Made by a program: the position numbers and the translations under genes. 64,000 bases of DNA, taken from NCBI GenBank assembly GCA_003242885.1, contig QKMZ01000006.1, positions 1,357,563-1,421,562 on the forward strand. The letters are read 5' to 3'. Below the pieces are notes generated by a model. That model was not told the origin of the DNA and ran no database searches. It saw only the letters and a program-made list of their open reading frames with translations. The DNA comes from Candidatus Melainabacteria bacterium (GTDB taxonomy: Bacteria; Cyanobacteriota; Vampirovibrionia; Obscuribacterales; Obscuribacteraceae). The stretch's first letter is position 1. Each line of letters starts with the position of its first letter. Positions 44,688 to 54,430 of the stretch are shown piece after piece.

Positions 44688-47600
44688 TTATTTAGTATCG
44701 CCGATTAATTGAAACGCTGCCCATAATCTAGGATTTGGGCGACTCGCAACTTGCCCGACTGGAGGCGCGAGCAGCTTGTCCATGAAAGAAATCGTTTTGA
44801 TTTGAGCATCGCGAAGAGCAGCTACTTTGGACTTGCCTGAAAGGAATGATTTGTAGAACTCATTCATCTGATATTCGGTCATGACGTCATCTACATTCCA
44901 TTGGCTTACCACTACAGACGGTGCACCAGCAATGATAAATGCTCGAGACAAGCCGACGACTCCATCACCTGTGATTTTGCCACGCCCGGTCTGGCAGGCA
45001 GAAAGCACTACCATTTTGGCTTTGAGCGGTGGCATCGTCAAAATGTCTTTCACGGTAAGCAAACCATCGTCAGCTCCTTCAGGCGCCAGTACCAGAGCCG
45101 ATTCCATGGGTTTCTCTTCAGAGATCAATCCATGAGTCGCCAGGTGAATAACCGAATTCTTTGGAGCCAGGCTTTTGTACGCCGCTTTTGTGGCTTGTGC
45201 ACCTACTTCGATTGTAGACTTTCATTCGCCAAACAGTGCGGCAACTTTCTTCACTTCCTTTTCGGCAAACGGCAGAGTACCAAGGAATGCGATTACTTTG
45301 GTGATGGGATTGCCAAAAGCTAAAAGTGTGTTCTCTGTTGGGCGATCGGACTCAGATGCGATTTTCTCTGTCGCGCGAAGAACGCCGATTGCAGGCAAAT
45401 AACTGACGGTTCTCTCCTCAATCAGATATTTGCCTTTAGAGGACATGAGCGCGGCGAAAGGAACTGAAAATAGCGCACCATGGGGGACAAATGTGACAAC
45501 GCTGTCCGGTGATTCCGGCAAGATGCTTTGCACCGGCTGTATTAGTATCGAATAAAGGTCTTTCAGCAGAATTTCTCGAGTTTTGTCCTGATCAGCCAGG
45601 TCCTTCGGAAGCTTGGCGGCCTGAGCAATAGAATTGTGTGTGTCTCGAATTTTCTTCTTCAGTTCTAAGGAACTAATCACCACAGGTGGTGCAAGGTTTA
45701 TTTCACCGGTAGGGCTAATAACCCAGATAAGCAACTTATCCTTGAGCATGCAGTACTCAACAACATGAGAGTTGTGGTGTTTAACAAGTTCTACAATTTC
45801 AGCAAGGGAGGGCGGTGCGGCATTGACAGGACTGTACGCTGACGATTCGACGAGAGTCGAAGCTCGGGGGACAATCTTTACTCCTCGAACGACGGAATCT
45901 TGCGTATTGTCGGTCATCGCAACCAGCGCCGAAGAAGAAATCGGAGATTTCTTTTCGTCAGAGCCTTCGATAACCACAGCCACTGTGTCTGCAGAGCTGC
46001 GATTTACGCGTCCGGCAAGCAGGTCGAGAAACGCGCGAGCTCTGCCTTTTTCAGCGAGTTCAAGAGCAAGGTCAGCTTTGCTCATAGAGGCATACAAATC
46101 AATCAGTTCTAAGAAACACTCTTGTCTCAAGTCCAGACTAAAGGTTTTAAAAGTATCGCGCGAAAGAAAAGTTCTTTCCTTTTCCACCAGTGAAACAGCC
46201 TTCTTTAGCTGAACTTCTGCCTGCTCGTTCTGACCGAGCGCTCTGAGAGTTTTTCCCAAACCAAGAGCGACATCCCAGCGAGCCTCAAATAGACCTTGAG
46301 CATCAGCCAACTTCGCCGCCTCAGAAAAATATCTTTCTGCCTGACGAGCATTTTTCATTGCCAGGCAAGTGAAGCCAAGTCCATTCAACGACATGCATTC
46401 TGTTTTCGTATCTTTAGCTGCACGTGCGGCTTCCACGGCTTCGGTGTATGACTGAAGGGCGGCATCGAATTTCTTCTCCATGAAATCGAATTGCGCCCTG
46501 TTGAAAGCCAGGCAAGCGATAACACCGCGATTCTTGCTTTGCGCGGCAAGACTGCGGGCCAGATCAAACTCACGCTCGAAATCGCTGCGTTTTCCCATGT
46601 CGAGATACACAACAGCAACGCTGTTTGTAAGTAGCGCCTGATTTTCAATATCACCGACTGACTCGAATAAAGCCGCAGATTCCAGATAATATTTGGTTGC
46701 AGCTTCCATTTGTCCCAGTGACCTGTAACACAAACCCAGATCACGCAAGATTTCGGCGTGCTCTTTGACATTGCTGTTATTCACATTTGAGATGAGCGAA
46801 TTTGCTTCCAAAAATCGATCCAAAGCTTTTTCGACTTTACCTTCCAAAAGATAGTCAAATCCTTCTTCCGATGCGGCTAGATACTGGCAACGCTTATTGT
46901 TATTTGATTGCGCCATTTTTGATGCCTCGGCATGCAAATTTCTTGCTGCATCGAAATTAGCAGTGTCGGCTTCGGCCGCTCCCAGAGCAATCATGCATTC
47001 GATGAGCAGGTGCCAATCGTTTTCACCGCGTGCAATCTCGATTGCCTTTTTCAATTCCACTTTGGCTTCTTGCGCTTGGCGAGAAGCAAGTTGCAGCTGT
47101 CCTATGCTGAGTAAAACTTGCGCCTGCAGCAATGTTTCAACATCTTCTTCAAAATTCTTTGCGGCTTGCCGATAGGCGCCGATTGCATTCTCGTAGTCGC
47201 CGATATTGGCATAGGCTCTGCCTTTTTGTCGATAGGCAAGTCCGATTGTGCGAAGTTCTTCTGAGCCCGAACTGAGCTCAATTGCCTTTTGCGAGCGCTC
47301 CAGAGCCAATTGGTTATTTCGTCTGGCAGCTGCAACAGCTGCCAAATTTATCAAAGCACTAGCTTTCACTGTTGGCGATGATGACGATTCAAGTGACTCT
47401 ACAAGCAACTTTTCAGCTTGATCTAAATCCCCGGAAAGTAAAAAGCACGACGCCATGTTGTCCAGGACACTGGCGATTTGCTCGGTGTTCTTATTTCTAG
47501 AAGCAACAGCAAGTGCGTCCTTATACAGTACAAGAGCATCTTCCGTACGCTTTTGAGCCATCATCAAATGGGCAAGAGCAATGCGCACCTGCAAAGACTG

Positions 47601-47951
47601 CTCTTGCCTGTGCAATTTGTCTTCCACGGTCATCGATTGACGAAAGTAGCCTTCGGCCTTACTCATCTCACCTATGGAATAGTGGAATTGACCCAATTGA
47701 TACAGGGCATCCGCCTCTGCCTCGCCTTTTCCTCTGCGAGCCTTCTGCAGGGCTGTTTCTAGCTGAGAAAGGCGCTCTTGCTGCTTGTTATTCAACCCGT
47801 CTTGCTGACCGGGGATTTTAGTAATCGTCGGTGCAGGACTGGGGGCAGCGCTTGCGGAAAGGGACGATGTAATGACAGCGGCTAAAAGCGCAAGTAACAC
47901 TGCAACATTCACAATTGTGCGCCCAGGAAGTTGAATGGTCAGCTCTTTCAC
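44688..47951 (-). pseudogene. TPR-CHAT protease gene with one in-frame TGA
   Basis: A single frame of 1088 codons is interrupted only by TGA at codon 910 (45222-45224). Before it: GTG start with GAGGAT nearby, signal peptide (LLALLAAVITSSLSASA), about 550 residues of TPR repeats (for example LGLCYRSLGQMEAATKYYLESA), and the first half of a CHAT domain. After it, in the same frame: IHLATHG with the catalytic His940, and VVLSACQTG with Cys986, then SQWNVDD. CHAT proteases are caspase-like. Translation as two pieces would separate most of the domain from its dyad. The intact remainder suggests a very recent mutation, a sequencing error, or readthrough. If functional, this would be an exported or membrane-tethered caspase-like protein. 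Confidence 0.85.
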
Positions 47952-48165
47952 GCCTCTATCCTCAGATATCTACGACAGCTTTATTCGCAGGTCTTTAGCG
48001 CATTCTAAGCCGCAAGAGGCGAAGGCGCCAAAGTCTGTAAGCCCGCCATTATGCAACTATCCCGGAGATCATACATTAGCTCCGTCTGGGCAAGAGCGCC
48101 ATCACCGCGGGCTTATCAGCGGTATTGCCGGTGCGCGTATTTAGGTAACCGAAAGGGAACATTAC

Positions 48166-49590
48166 TTGCACCTCACGTCGGGCAAAAGTATGTCGGAAGC
48201 AGAAGTCAACATTCGCTATAGAACCTATCCAGTTCTTGTTTTGAATCGCTCGCTGTATGTAATCTTGCCTTTAATGGGTGTTTTTCTATTTTGGTCCAGC
48301 TTCGTCATGACTTTCGCCGTCGTCAGCAGCTTTATTCAGTATGGACCAACCTCGCTCTTTATCATGATGGAGATAATTTTCTTTGCCGCTCTAATTTCTT
48401 TAGCGCTTCTTTCCTCTGATGACAGCGTTTTTCTCACAAGAGAAGGAATCTCGTTGCCATTTTTCCTCCTTCCGCGTTTTGGTTTTCGCTCTGAGCGCCA
48501 ATGGACGGATCTAATGACGGTCGGCTTTAGAGCGCGTGAAAAAGGAGGTCTACTCAAGCTCTACTTCAAGGACGGCAAGAAGGTCGAATTTGATTCTAGA
48601 TACTTCAAACCCAAAGATCTCGAGCAAATGATCGTGGCAATCGATGTCTGGGGTGGTGGTAGCGACAGTTTTCCAGCGCTTCTGGAAGCACGCGCGCATC
48701 TGGCAGGGCATACTCTTACGGATGGAAAGGACAAGCATTCCTATACAGAGATGTGGGAAGAAGAGCTTTCAGTCCGGTTTGGAGCCACCAATTTCATTCC
48801 CCTAGAACCTGGACACAAATTACAAGAAGGCTTACTGACTCTGGAAAGACAAATGGCTTTCGGTGGGCTGTCGGCAATCTATCTCGTCAAAGACACTGAC
48901 AACAAAACCTTGGTATTGAAAGAAGCAGTGATTCCGAAGGAAGCAGATGAAGAATTGCGCAAGCAATCAATTCATATGCTCGAGCGCGAAGCCCATTATC
49001 TAAGCCGTTTAAACCATCCCGGGCTGGCACGAGTATATGATTATTTTGTCGAAGATGAGCGTCACTATTTGCTCATGGAATATGTGAAAGGCACTGATTT
49101 ACGCAGATTTGTCAAAGAAAATGGGCCTGTTTCCTACAAGGAGACTATAGAGTGGGGTCGCCAAATTGCTGAAATCCTTTCATACTTGCACGAGCAAGAA
49201 CCGCCTGTAGTGCATCGAGACATTTCGGCTGACAATATCATTCTGAAAGAAGACGAGACGCTTTCAATCATTGACTTTGGTGCCGCAAATTCCTTCTTGG
49301 GCACAGCAACATGCACTTTGATCGGAAAACAAGCCTACATCCCACCCGAACAGTTGAGAGGTAAACCAACCGTAAAGAGTGATCTCTATTCTTTCGGGTG
49401 TACGCTCTTCTTTTTACTTACAGGCAAAGATCCCGAACCCATTAGCGTTTCCAGCCCTGCCATAGTAAAGCCCGACGTGCCGAAATATCTAAACGACTTG
49501 GTTGTTTCGCTCACGCAACTTGAACAAGAAAAGCGCCCCAGCGCTGCAAGAGACGTCGCCAATACACTTTCCAGTTGGAGAGACAAATGA
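48166..49590 (+). CDS. Membrane Ser/Thr kinase, N-terminal two-TM plus PH-like part, atypical catalytic loop
   Basis: 474 residues from TTG 48166, which has AAAGGGAAC upstream; ATG 48190 is the alternative. Two membrane segments at about 30-80 are followed by a PH-like beta region (SVFLTREGISLPFFLL, RSERQWTDLMTVGF, KLYFKDGKKVEFDSRYF), then the kinase domain at about 215-470. Gly loop FGGLSAIYL and Lys in VLKE are fine. The catalytic loop reads HRDISADN, where the usual Lys is Ser, but Asp and Asn remain; DFGAAN and IPPEQL follow. The Lys-to-Ser change may reduce phosphotransfer. It shares its design with the next gene, which starts inside this stop codon. Confidence 0.85.
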   Translation: MHLTSGKSMSEAEVNIRYRTYPVLVLNRSLYVILPLMGVFLFWSSFVMTFAVVSSFIQYGPTSLFIMMEIIFFAALISLALLSSDDSVFLTREGISLPFFLLPRFGFRSERQWTDLMTVGFRAREKGGLLKLYFKDGKKVEFDSRYFKPKDLEQMIVAIDVWGGGSDSFPALLEARAHLAGHTLTDGKDKHSYTEMWEEELSVRFGATNFIPLEPGHKLQEGLLTLERQMAFGGLSAIYLVKDTDNKTLVLKEAVIPKEADEELRKQSIHMLEREAHYLSRLNHPGLARVYDYFVEDERHYLLMEYVKGTDLRRFVKENGPVSYKETIEWGRQIAEILSYLHEQEPPVVHRDISADNIILKEDETLSIIDFGAANSFLGTATCTLIGKQAYIPPEQLRGKPTVKSDLYSFGCTLFFLLTGKDPEPISVSSPAIVKPDVPKYLNDLVVSLTQLEQEKRPSAARDVANTLSSWRDK

Positions 49591-51251
49591 GCGAAGGACC
49601 AATCGGGAAGTACGCAACTAAATTTGTAGGTCCTGAATCAAAAAGCCGATTTGGTTTGGAGCCGACTAAATTATCATTTCAAGCAGAATACCTGGACTAC
49701 TGTCCTAATGCTGAAGTATCAATCTGGTTTCGTCTAATCGACAAATGGTTACCGGCGTTTTTCTTTGGTATCGGATTAGTTTTTCTGATAGGAATTTCTA
49801 CCAATGTGCTGCAACCAACCTTGATTTTTCTAGCAAAGACATTGCTTGTGCCATTTAAGCCATTCTTGAAGATGCAAGCAAGCAACAACAGTTTGGATTT
49901 CATCCATATTCTTTCTACGATTTCGCAGCCAGTTTTCATTTTAATTGGACTATGGATTGCGAAGCTAACGCTCGAACAAAAGGTAAATCCAAACACGATC
50001 TATTTGGGAAGTTCGGGGCTGGAACTAATGCTGAAGACGGTCTCCATTTCTTCAGATATCAGCACACAGTGGGTATCAAAGCACTTTGTGCCATGGAGTG
50101 AAATCGTCGATGTCAAATTGATTCGTCCGGAAAAGAAGCGCTCGAATCTCGATTACGTAATCACGATTCATTCGAAGAACACAAAACCAGTAAAAATTCG
50201 CTATGGAGACATTCTCTCTCCGTGGCATCGGATGAAGCTTATCGAAGTATTGACTAAAATGGTACCAGCAGATGTCTCATGCGAAGTACTAAAGGATGTT
50301 TTCGGCTCGCCGACAGTCAGACAAAGCTATACCGAAATTTGGCTCCGAGAGCTAGCGGCCGCACCCAAACGAGACAAACTAACACCACTGTCGCCCGGAC
50401 AAAAATTGCAAGACGGTGCATATACCATTCAAGAAAAGCTCGGGATGGGCGGTCAAGGAACTGTGTATTTAGCGCGTTCAGAACGATTGCCGGCCGATGC
50501 GAATTTGATTGCGCTGAAAGAATTCATGCTTCCTGTATACCCGGATCCAAAAGTGCGCATGAAGGCTGCAGAGCGCTTTCAAGTTGAAGCAGAAATGCTA
50601 TCTAGACTTCATCACCCGCAGATAGTGCGCTTTTTCGACTTATTTATCGAAGATCACAGAGCCTATCTTGTTATGGAAAGAGCCGAAGGAGAGAATCTCA
50701 AATCGCTGGTACAAAAAGAAGGAAGGCTGAACGAACGCGAAGTGGCGCGGCTAGCATGGCAAATGTGCGGTATTTTAAAATTTCTACATAGCAATGAACC
50801 GCCTGTTACGCACAGGGATTTCACCCCAGACAATCTAATACTGAGCGCCGAAGGGATGCTTAAGCTAATTGATTTTTCCGTGGCCCGGCAGGTCGAAGCA
50901 AATGTCACAGGCTCAGTTGTAGGAAAGCCAAATTTTATGGCGCCAGAACAATTTCGAGGAAAACCTGTTCCGCAGAGCGACCTTTACTCACTGGGCGCGT
51001 CAATGCACTTTCTGCTGACAGGTGCAGAGCCAGAAGCAATTCAAACCGCGCAACTGGGCAACCAATTTTCACAAGCGATGAATCACATGGTCGCCAAGGC
51101 AACAGCCGTTGATGTCGCCGAGCGCTACGAAAGTGCCGAGTCCTTAGCAAGTGACTTGGAAACATTTTTAGCGGAGTCTCAGGAGCACTCAGGCAACTTG
51201 GAAGGAGATGTCATTCACTTGAGCAACCAAAAACAGCCCGAGATTTCTTGA
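49587..51251 (+). CDS. Membrane Ser/Thr kinase, N-terminal two-TM plus PH-like part, DFG altered to DFS
   Basis: 554 residues from ATG 49587, chosen because it overlaps the previous stop as ATGA and has GGAGAG five bases upstream. Same architecture as its neighbour: two membrane segments near 55-130, a PH-like region, then kinase with LGMGGQGTVYLA, Lys in IALKEF, HRDFTPDN and DFSVAR, where the Gly of DFG is Ser, and APEQF. The Lys of HRDxK is Thr. A short acidic C-terminal tail follows. Both altered motifs occur in weakly active or regulatory kinases. It is translationally coupled to the neighbour, suggesting that the two act together. Confidence 0.85.
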   Translation: MSEGPIGKYATKFVGPESKSRFGLEPTKLSFQAEYLDYCPNAEVSIWFRLIDKWLPAFFFGIGLVFLIGISTNVLQPTLIFLAKTLLVPFKPFLKMQASNNSLDFIHILSTISQPVFILIGLWIAKLTLEQKVNPNTIYLGSSGLELMLKTVSISSDISTQWVSKHFVPWSEIVDVKLIRPEKKRSNLDYVITIHSKNTKPVKIRYGDILSPWHRMKLIEVLTKMVPADVSCEVLKDVFGSPTVRQSYTEIWLRELAAAPKRDKLTPLSPGQKLQDGAYTIQEKLGMGGQGTVYLARSERLPADANLIALKEFMLPVYPDPKVRMKAAERFQVEAEMLSRLHHPQIVRFFDLFIEDHRAYLVMERAEGENLKSLVQKEGRLNEREVARLAWQMCGILKFLHSNEPPVTHRDFTPDNLILSAEGMLKLIDFSVARQVEANVTGSVVGKPNFMAPEQFRGKPVPQSDLYSLGASMHFLLTGAEPEAIQTAQLGNQFSQAMNHMVAKATAVDVAERYESAESLASDLETFLAESQEHSGNLEGDVIHLSNQKQPEIS

Positions 51252-51270
51252 ATCTAGAAAGCAAAACAGG

Positions 51271-51310
51271 GCCATGGAAAAAAGGTCGTTAACGGCCTTT
51301 TTTCCATGGC
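51271..51310. terminator. GTTAAC-centred palindromic repeat acting as bidirectional terminator
   Basis: 40-base palindrome with 20-base arms and one mismatched pair. It starts GCCATGG, then A6, GGTC, the GTTAAC core, GGCC, T6 and CCATGGC. It lies between the convergent kinase and ABC-F genes. The GC-rich stem with T6 on both exits fits Rho-independent termination in both directions. Confidence 0.75.
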
Positions 51311-51342
51311 AGAATCACCAACCCGCAAATTGCCAAGCGGTG

Positions 51343-52950
51343 CTAGCGCTTACCTGCGCGACTGTACTCTTTGAACTTGTGTGTTTCCAAGTACTCTGGA
51401 TAGGTTCCGTTAAAATCGATAATTCCTTCCGGAGTAAAAGACACAATCCTGGTTGCCACATCCGTAATCAAGTCGCGATCGTGCGACACGACAAAGACGG
51501 TGCCTTGAAAAACGGAAAGACCCTCTCCTAAAGCGTTAACAGCTTCCAGATCCAGGTGGTTTGTAGGCTCATCAAAGACGAGAATCGGATTTTTTTGCAT
51601 CATCATGCGAGCCATAAGCAGGCGCGCAGCCTCTCCGCCTGACAAAGCATCGGTGGACTTTTGCGCTTCGTCTCCAGAGAAGAGCATCCTTCCCAGTACG
51701 CCACGTACGAATTGATGTCCTTCGTCAGTCATGTAGGTCATCAACCAGTCATTGGCGGTCGTGTTTGCAGGAATATCTTGGTGAAAGTCTTGAGGATAAT
51801 AGCTCCAAGACGCATTGTCACCCCATTTGACGCTGCCTTTGTCAGGCTCTAATTCACCAATCAAACAGCGGATGAGTGTTGTTTTTCCAACACCGTTACC
51901 ACCGATGATGGCAATTTTGTCTCCACGATAAACGTCGAGTCTAAAGTCTTTGAAAAGAGTCTTACCATCAAATTCTTTTGTCAGCCCTTCCGCGCGCAGA
52001 ATCTCGCGACCAAGCGGCTTTTCTTGCTCGAATCGAATATAAGGTCTTTGAATGTTTGACCTCTTCAATTCTTGAGGAGCAAGTCTGGCAATTTCTTTTT
52101 TCCGTGACTGAACCTGGCTTGAACGTTGACCAGCTGCGAATCTGGCCACGAATTCTTGCAACTGAGCGACCTTCTTCGCTTTCTCGCGATTATCGGCTTC
52201 GATCGATTGACGTGCTTGCATTTTGTGTTCGACCATGTCGTCATAATTGCCCGGATAGACAATGATTGTGTCGTAGTCGATGTCAGCGATGTGAGTGCAA
52301 ACTGAATTCAAAAAATGCCTATCGTGTGAGATAACGATCAAAACACCTTTGTAGTCAGCCAAAAATTCTTCTAACCAGTGGATAGATTCAAGGTCAAGGT
52401 GGTTTGTAGGTTCATCTAGCAGAAGCGCTTGGGGACCGGCAAAGAGTGCTTGAGCCAAAAGCACGCGAAATTTATAGTCAGTCGGTAACGTGCTCATCAA
52501 ATTTTCATGCTCTTCATCGGGAATACCAATTCCCCTTAAAATTTCCGCCGCTTCAAATTCAGCCGTATAGCCATCTTCGTCGGCCACAATCGACTCCAAA
52601 TCACCAAGACGGAGCATTTGCTCTTCTGTCAATTCAGTCAACTGACAGAGTTGTTCTCTTTCTTTAAAAGCGTTCCACAACACTTCGTTGCCCATCACAA
52701 CGGTGTCAACTATGCGTTCATTATCGTACGCAAATTGGTCTTGTTTTAAGACGCCAACTTTCGACGGACGGCTTATGGTGCCGTTATTGGTAGGTTCAAC
52801 CTCGCCGGTCAAAATCTTCATGAAGGTGGACTTTCCGGCGCCATTGGGTCCGGTCAAACCATATCTATAACCCGGGCTGAATTTGACAGATACATTATCA
52901 AAGAGCGTCCGAGAGCCGAATCCTTTACTTACTTCGTTGACTATGATCAT
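51343..52950 (-). CDS. ABC-F ATPase (YbiT-like)
   Basis: 535 residues, the YbiT length. Two ATPase domains: Walker A GPNGAGKST and GGNGVGKTT, both with LLDEPTNHLD/FDEPTNHLDLE Walker B, and HDR switches (ISHDRHFLN, VSHDRDLI). The second has LSGGEAARLL; the first has LPTDYKFRVLL in place of LSGGQ, as in YbiT. ABC-F proteins act on ribosomes, in antibiotic protection or translation control. ATG 52950 is used because GGAA lies eight bases upstream (a TTG at 52956 is also open). Convergent with the kinase pair, separated by the palindrome at 51271. Confidence 0.9.
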   Translation of the reverse strand: MIIVNEVSKGFGSRTLFDNVSVKFSPGYRYGLTGPNGAGKSTFMKILTGEVEPTNNGTISRPSKVGVLKQDQFAYDNERIVDTVVMGNEVLWNAFKEREQLCQLTELTEEQMLRLGDLESIVADEDGYTAEFEAAEILRGIGIPDEEHENLMSTLPTDYKFRVLLAQALFAGPQALLLDEPTNHLDLESIHWLEEFLADYKGVLIVISHDRHFLNSVCTHIADIDYDTIIVYPGNYDDMVEHKMQARQSIEADNREKAKKVAQLQEFVARFAAGQRSSQVQSRKKEIARLAPQELKRSNIQRPYIRFEQEKPLGREILRAEGLTKEFDGKTLFKDFRLDVYRGDKIAIIGGNGVGKTTLIRCLIGELEPDKGSVKWGDNASWSYYPQDFHQDIPANTTANDWLMTYMTDEGHQFVRGVLGRMLFSGDEAQKSTDALSGGEAARLLMARMMMQKNPILVFDEPTNHLDLEAVNALGEGLSVFQGTVFVVSHDRDLITDVATRIVSFTPEGIIDFNGTYPEYLETHKFKEYSRAGKR

Positions 52951-53186
52951 TTCCAAGGTTTCCGAGTCGGTTCTTAATTTGCAGGCATACCAAATTAGGC
53001 GCGTTGGCGCATTCAGGCGGATTATAACCTCCGCACAGAAGTTTCTAATATGAGCACGGACGGATCTTTACGGACAACTATTGACGTCTCTTTACGGCTA
53101 ACGCCTCGATCCATGCGTCAGGCCTATGACTTGCCGCCCTTCAAGCAGAGCTTAAATAGTAATCAGAGTTATATATCAGCTACTTT

Positions 53187-53642
53187 TCAGCGTATGAAAT
53201 AACCGCTGACCCGCCAATTACCTTCCGGATCTTTTTGTGGAGTGATTGTTTCTACTGCCGCAGCTTTGTTTTCGAACTTCGTGTCGAACTGAATTACGAC
53301 ATACTCGCCGTCAGGGGCTCCCGGTAAGGTTTTGGCGAATTGTCTGGTTTTTACACTGCGAGAAATAAGCTTGCCCATTGGTTCACGTGCAGCCTTGACC
53401 TGCGATTCCCATTGAGACTTGTTCAACATTGACTTGAAATATGGAGCCGCTTCATCCCAACTTTGCACATATTTTGACTGGTCAATGAGAGCGAGCCAGT
53501 CCATTGCTGCCTTTTCGGCCGCGGCTTCGGCCGCTTTTTCGTCGCTCTTGCCGCTGTCGCCGGCTCTTGCTGATTGCAGACCACCTAAAACCAGAGCAGT
53601 CGACAAAAACACTATCGCCAAGGACCTCATACTGACTTTCAT
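53187..53642 (-). CDS. Secreted DUF4019-like protein
   Basis: 151 residues. Signal peptide about 1-27 (MKVSMRSLAIVFLSTALVLG, cut near ARAGD), an Ala/Glu/Lys helix at about 30-50, then a compact domain with WLALIDQSKYVQSWDEAA, LISRSVKTRQFAKTLPGAPDGEYVVIQFDTKF and a WRVSGYFIR end. This pattern fits DUF4019, a family of unknown role. ATG with GGAGGG nine bases upstream. The preceding gene on the same strand ends 125 bases upstream. Confidence 0.75.
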   Translation of the reverse strand: MKVSMRSLAIVFLSTALVLGGLQSARAGDSGKSDEKAAEAAAEKAAMDWLALIDQSKYVQSWDEAAPYFKSMLNKSQWESQVKAAREPMGKLISRSVKTRQFAKTLPGAPDGEYVVIQFDTKFENKAAAVETITPQKDPEGNWRVSGYFIR

Positions 53643-53767
53643 CGCTCAGCCCTCCTCATTCCTTACATTGATCTATTACCACCATAGGCAATTTCATCAC
53701 CAAATCAACAGGCGACCGCCGAAGCGATCGCCTGCTGACCTGGGGTCGGGACTACGGCAACTTGTGT

Positions 53768-54130
53768 CTAGCAAAGCAGCCGGTGGAGGGTCCCCTTAAA
53801 CCACTGGTTGAAGACTTCTCGCATCAGTTCAGAGGTAGACGCATCTTTGTTTGGTTTGTTATCGCTAACTACGGAACGCGCTGCTGCAGCGGCATGCGGA
53901 TCACAAAATTTCGTTTCAAGCATCTCGAAGTTGCCGGCTGCAGTAATTTCCTGCGCGGCCGCTTCAGATTTAGTTCGTCCTGAAAATGAAAGAAAAGACC
54001 GAGAATTTTCTTCTCTAGCCCCCCTTGCCGAGTTCGCCTCTGCCGCACACAGAGTCACCGCAGGAAGCGCTTCGACACTAGGTTTTCGAGATTTTGGCTT
54101 AATATGTCTGGTTTTCAGCTTGAGTCTCAT
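53768..54130 (-). CDS. Small basic protein of unknown function
   Basis: 120 residues from ATG 54130, chosen for AAGGAAAACAAA directly upstream. The start is very basic (MRLKLKTRHIKPKSRKPS), the rest is Ala/Ser/Glu-rich with helices, ending FNQWFKGTLHRLLC. No signal or membrane segment. An open frame on the other strand over the same bases (53808-54200) is less likely because it has no such start site. A 7-base hairpin (CAGGCGA/TCGCCTG, 53709-53734) follows the stop. Coding status is uncertain. Confidence 0.45.
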   Translation of the reverse strand: MRLKLKTRHIKPKSRKPSVEALPAVTLCAAEANSARGAREENSRSFLSFSGRTKSEAAAQEITAAGNFEMLETKFCDPHAAAAARSVVSDNKPNKDASTSELMREVFNQWFKGTLHRLLC

Positions 54131-54430
54131 TTTGTTTTCCTTGCCTCTAAACAACCAGCTCACGCCTTGTTTGGTCCCCCCGGAGTTGGCTGGAAGATAG
54201 GTTTGAGATTGGAACTACTCAGTTCTCAAACAGACTCCCAACCAGCCCAGGGACCGAGTGCGCCACTTGCAGGTACGTGCAAGTGGTTTTTGCAAAACTT
54301 TCTATTTAGAGGATTGTTTTTGTTCGCATCGGATAATTTGCTCACCAATGCTCTGCGTGTTAACCTGAACGTGCCTTAGTACAGGTCAACTGAGCACCGA
54401 CAGGATAAGATTTACACAGGGGCTTTCAAG
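54131..54430. other. Gene-free stretch ahead of the KdpD-like gene
   Basis: No supported gene. Contains the strong terminator-like hairpin described separately (54263-54291) and an AGGGG at about 54417 that precedes the TTG start of the histidine kinase gene. The promoter of the minus-strand small gene ending at 53768 should also be here. Confidence 0.4.
54263..54291 (+). terminator. Intrinsic terminator with no known gene in front
   Basis: Perfect 9-base arms CCACTTGCA and TGCAAGTGG around GGTACG, followed by T5. On the plus strand the nearest upstream gene lies on the other strand, so it would end a short untranslated transcript, or act as an attenuator in the leader of the histidine kinase gene, 140 bases downstream. 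Confidence 0.6.

Noticed and set aside
45129..45224. Selenocysteine at the in-frame TGA of the CHAT gene
   Set aside because: No stem-loop of SECIS type directly follows, and CHAT proteases use Cys in a different place; the position is not catalytic.
53808..54200. 130-codon plus-strand open frame
   Set aside because: No ribosome-binding site; the overlapping minus-strand frame has one, so it is the better candidate.
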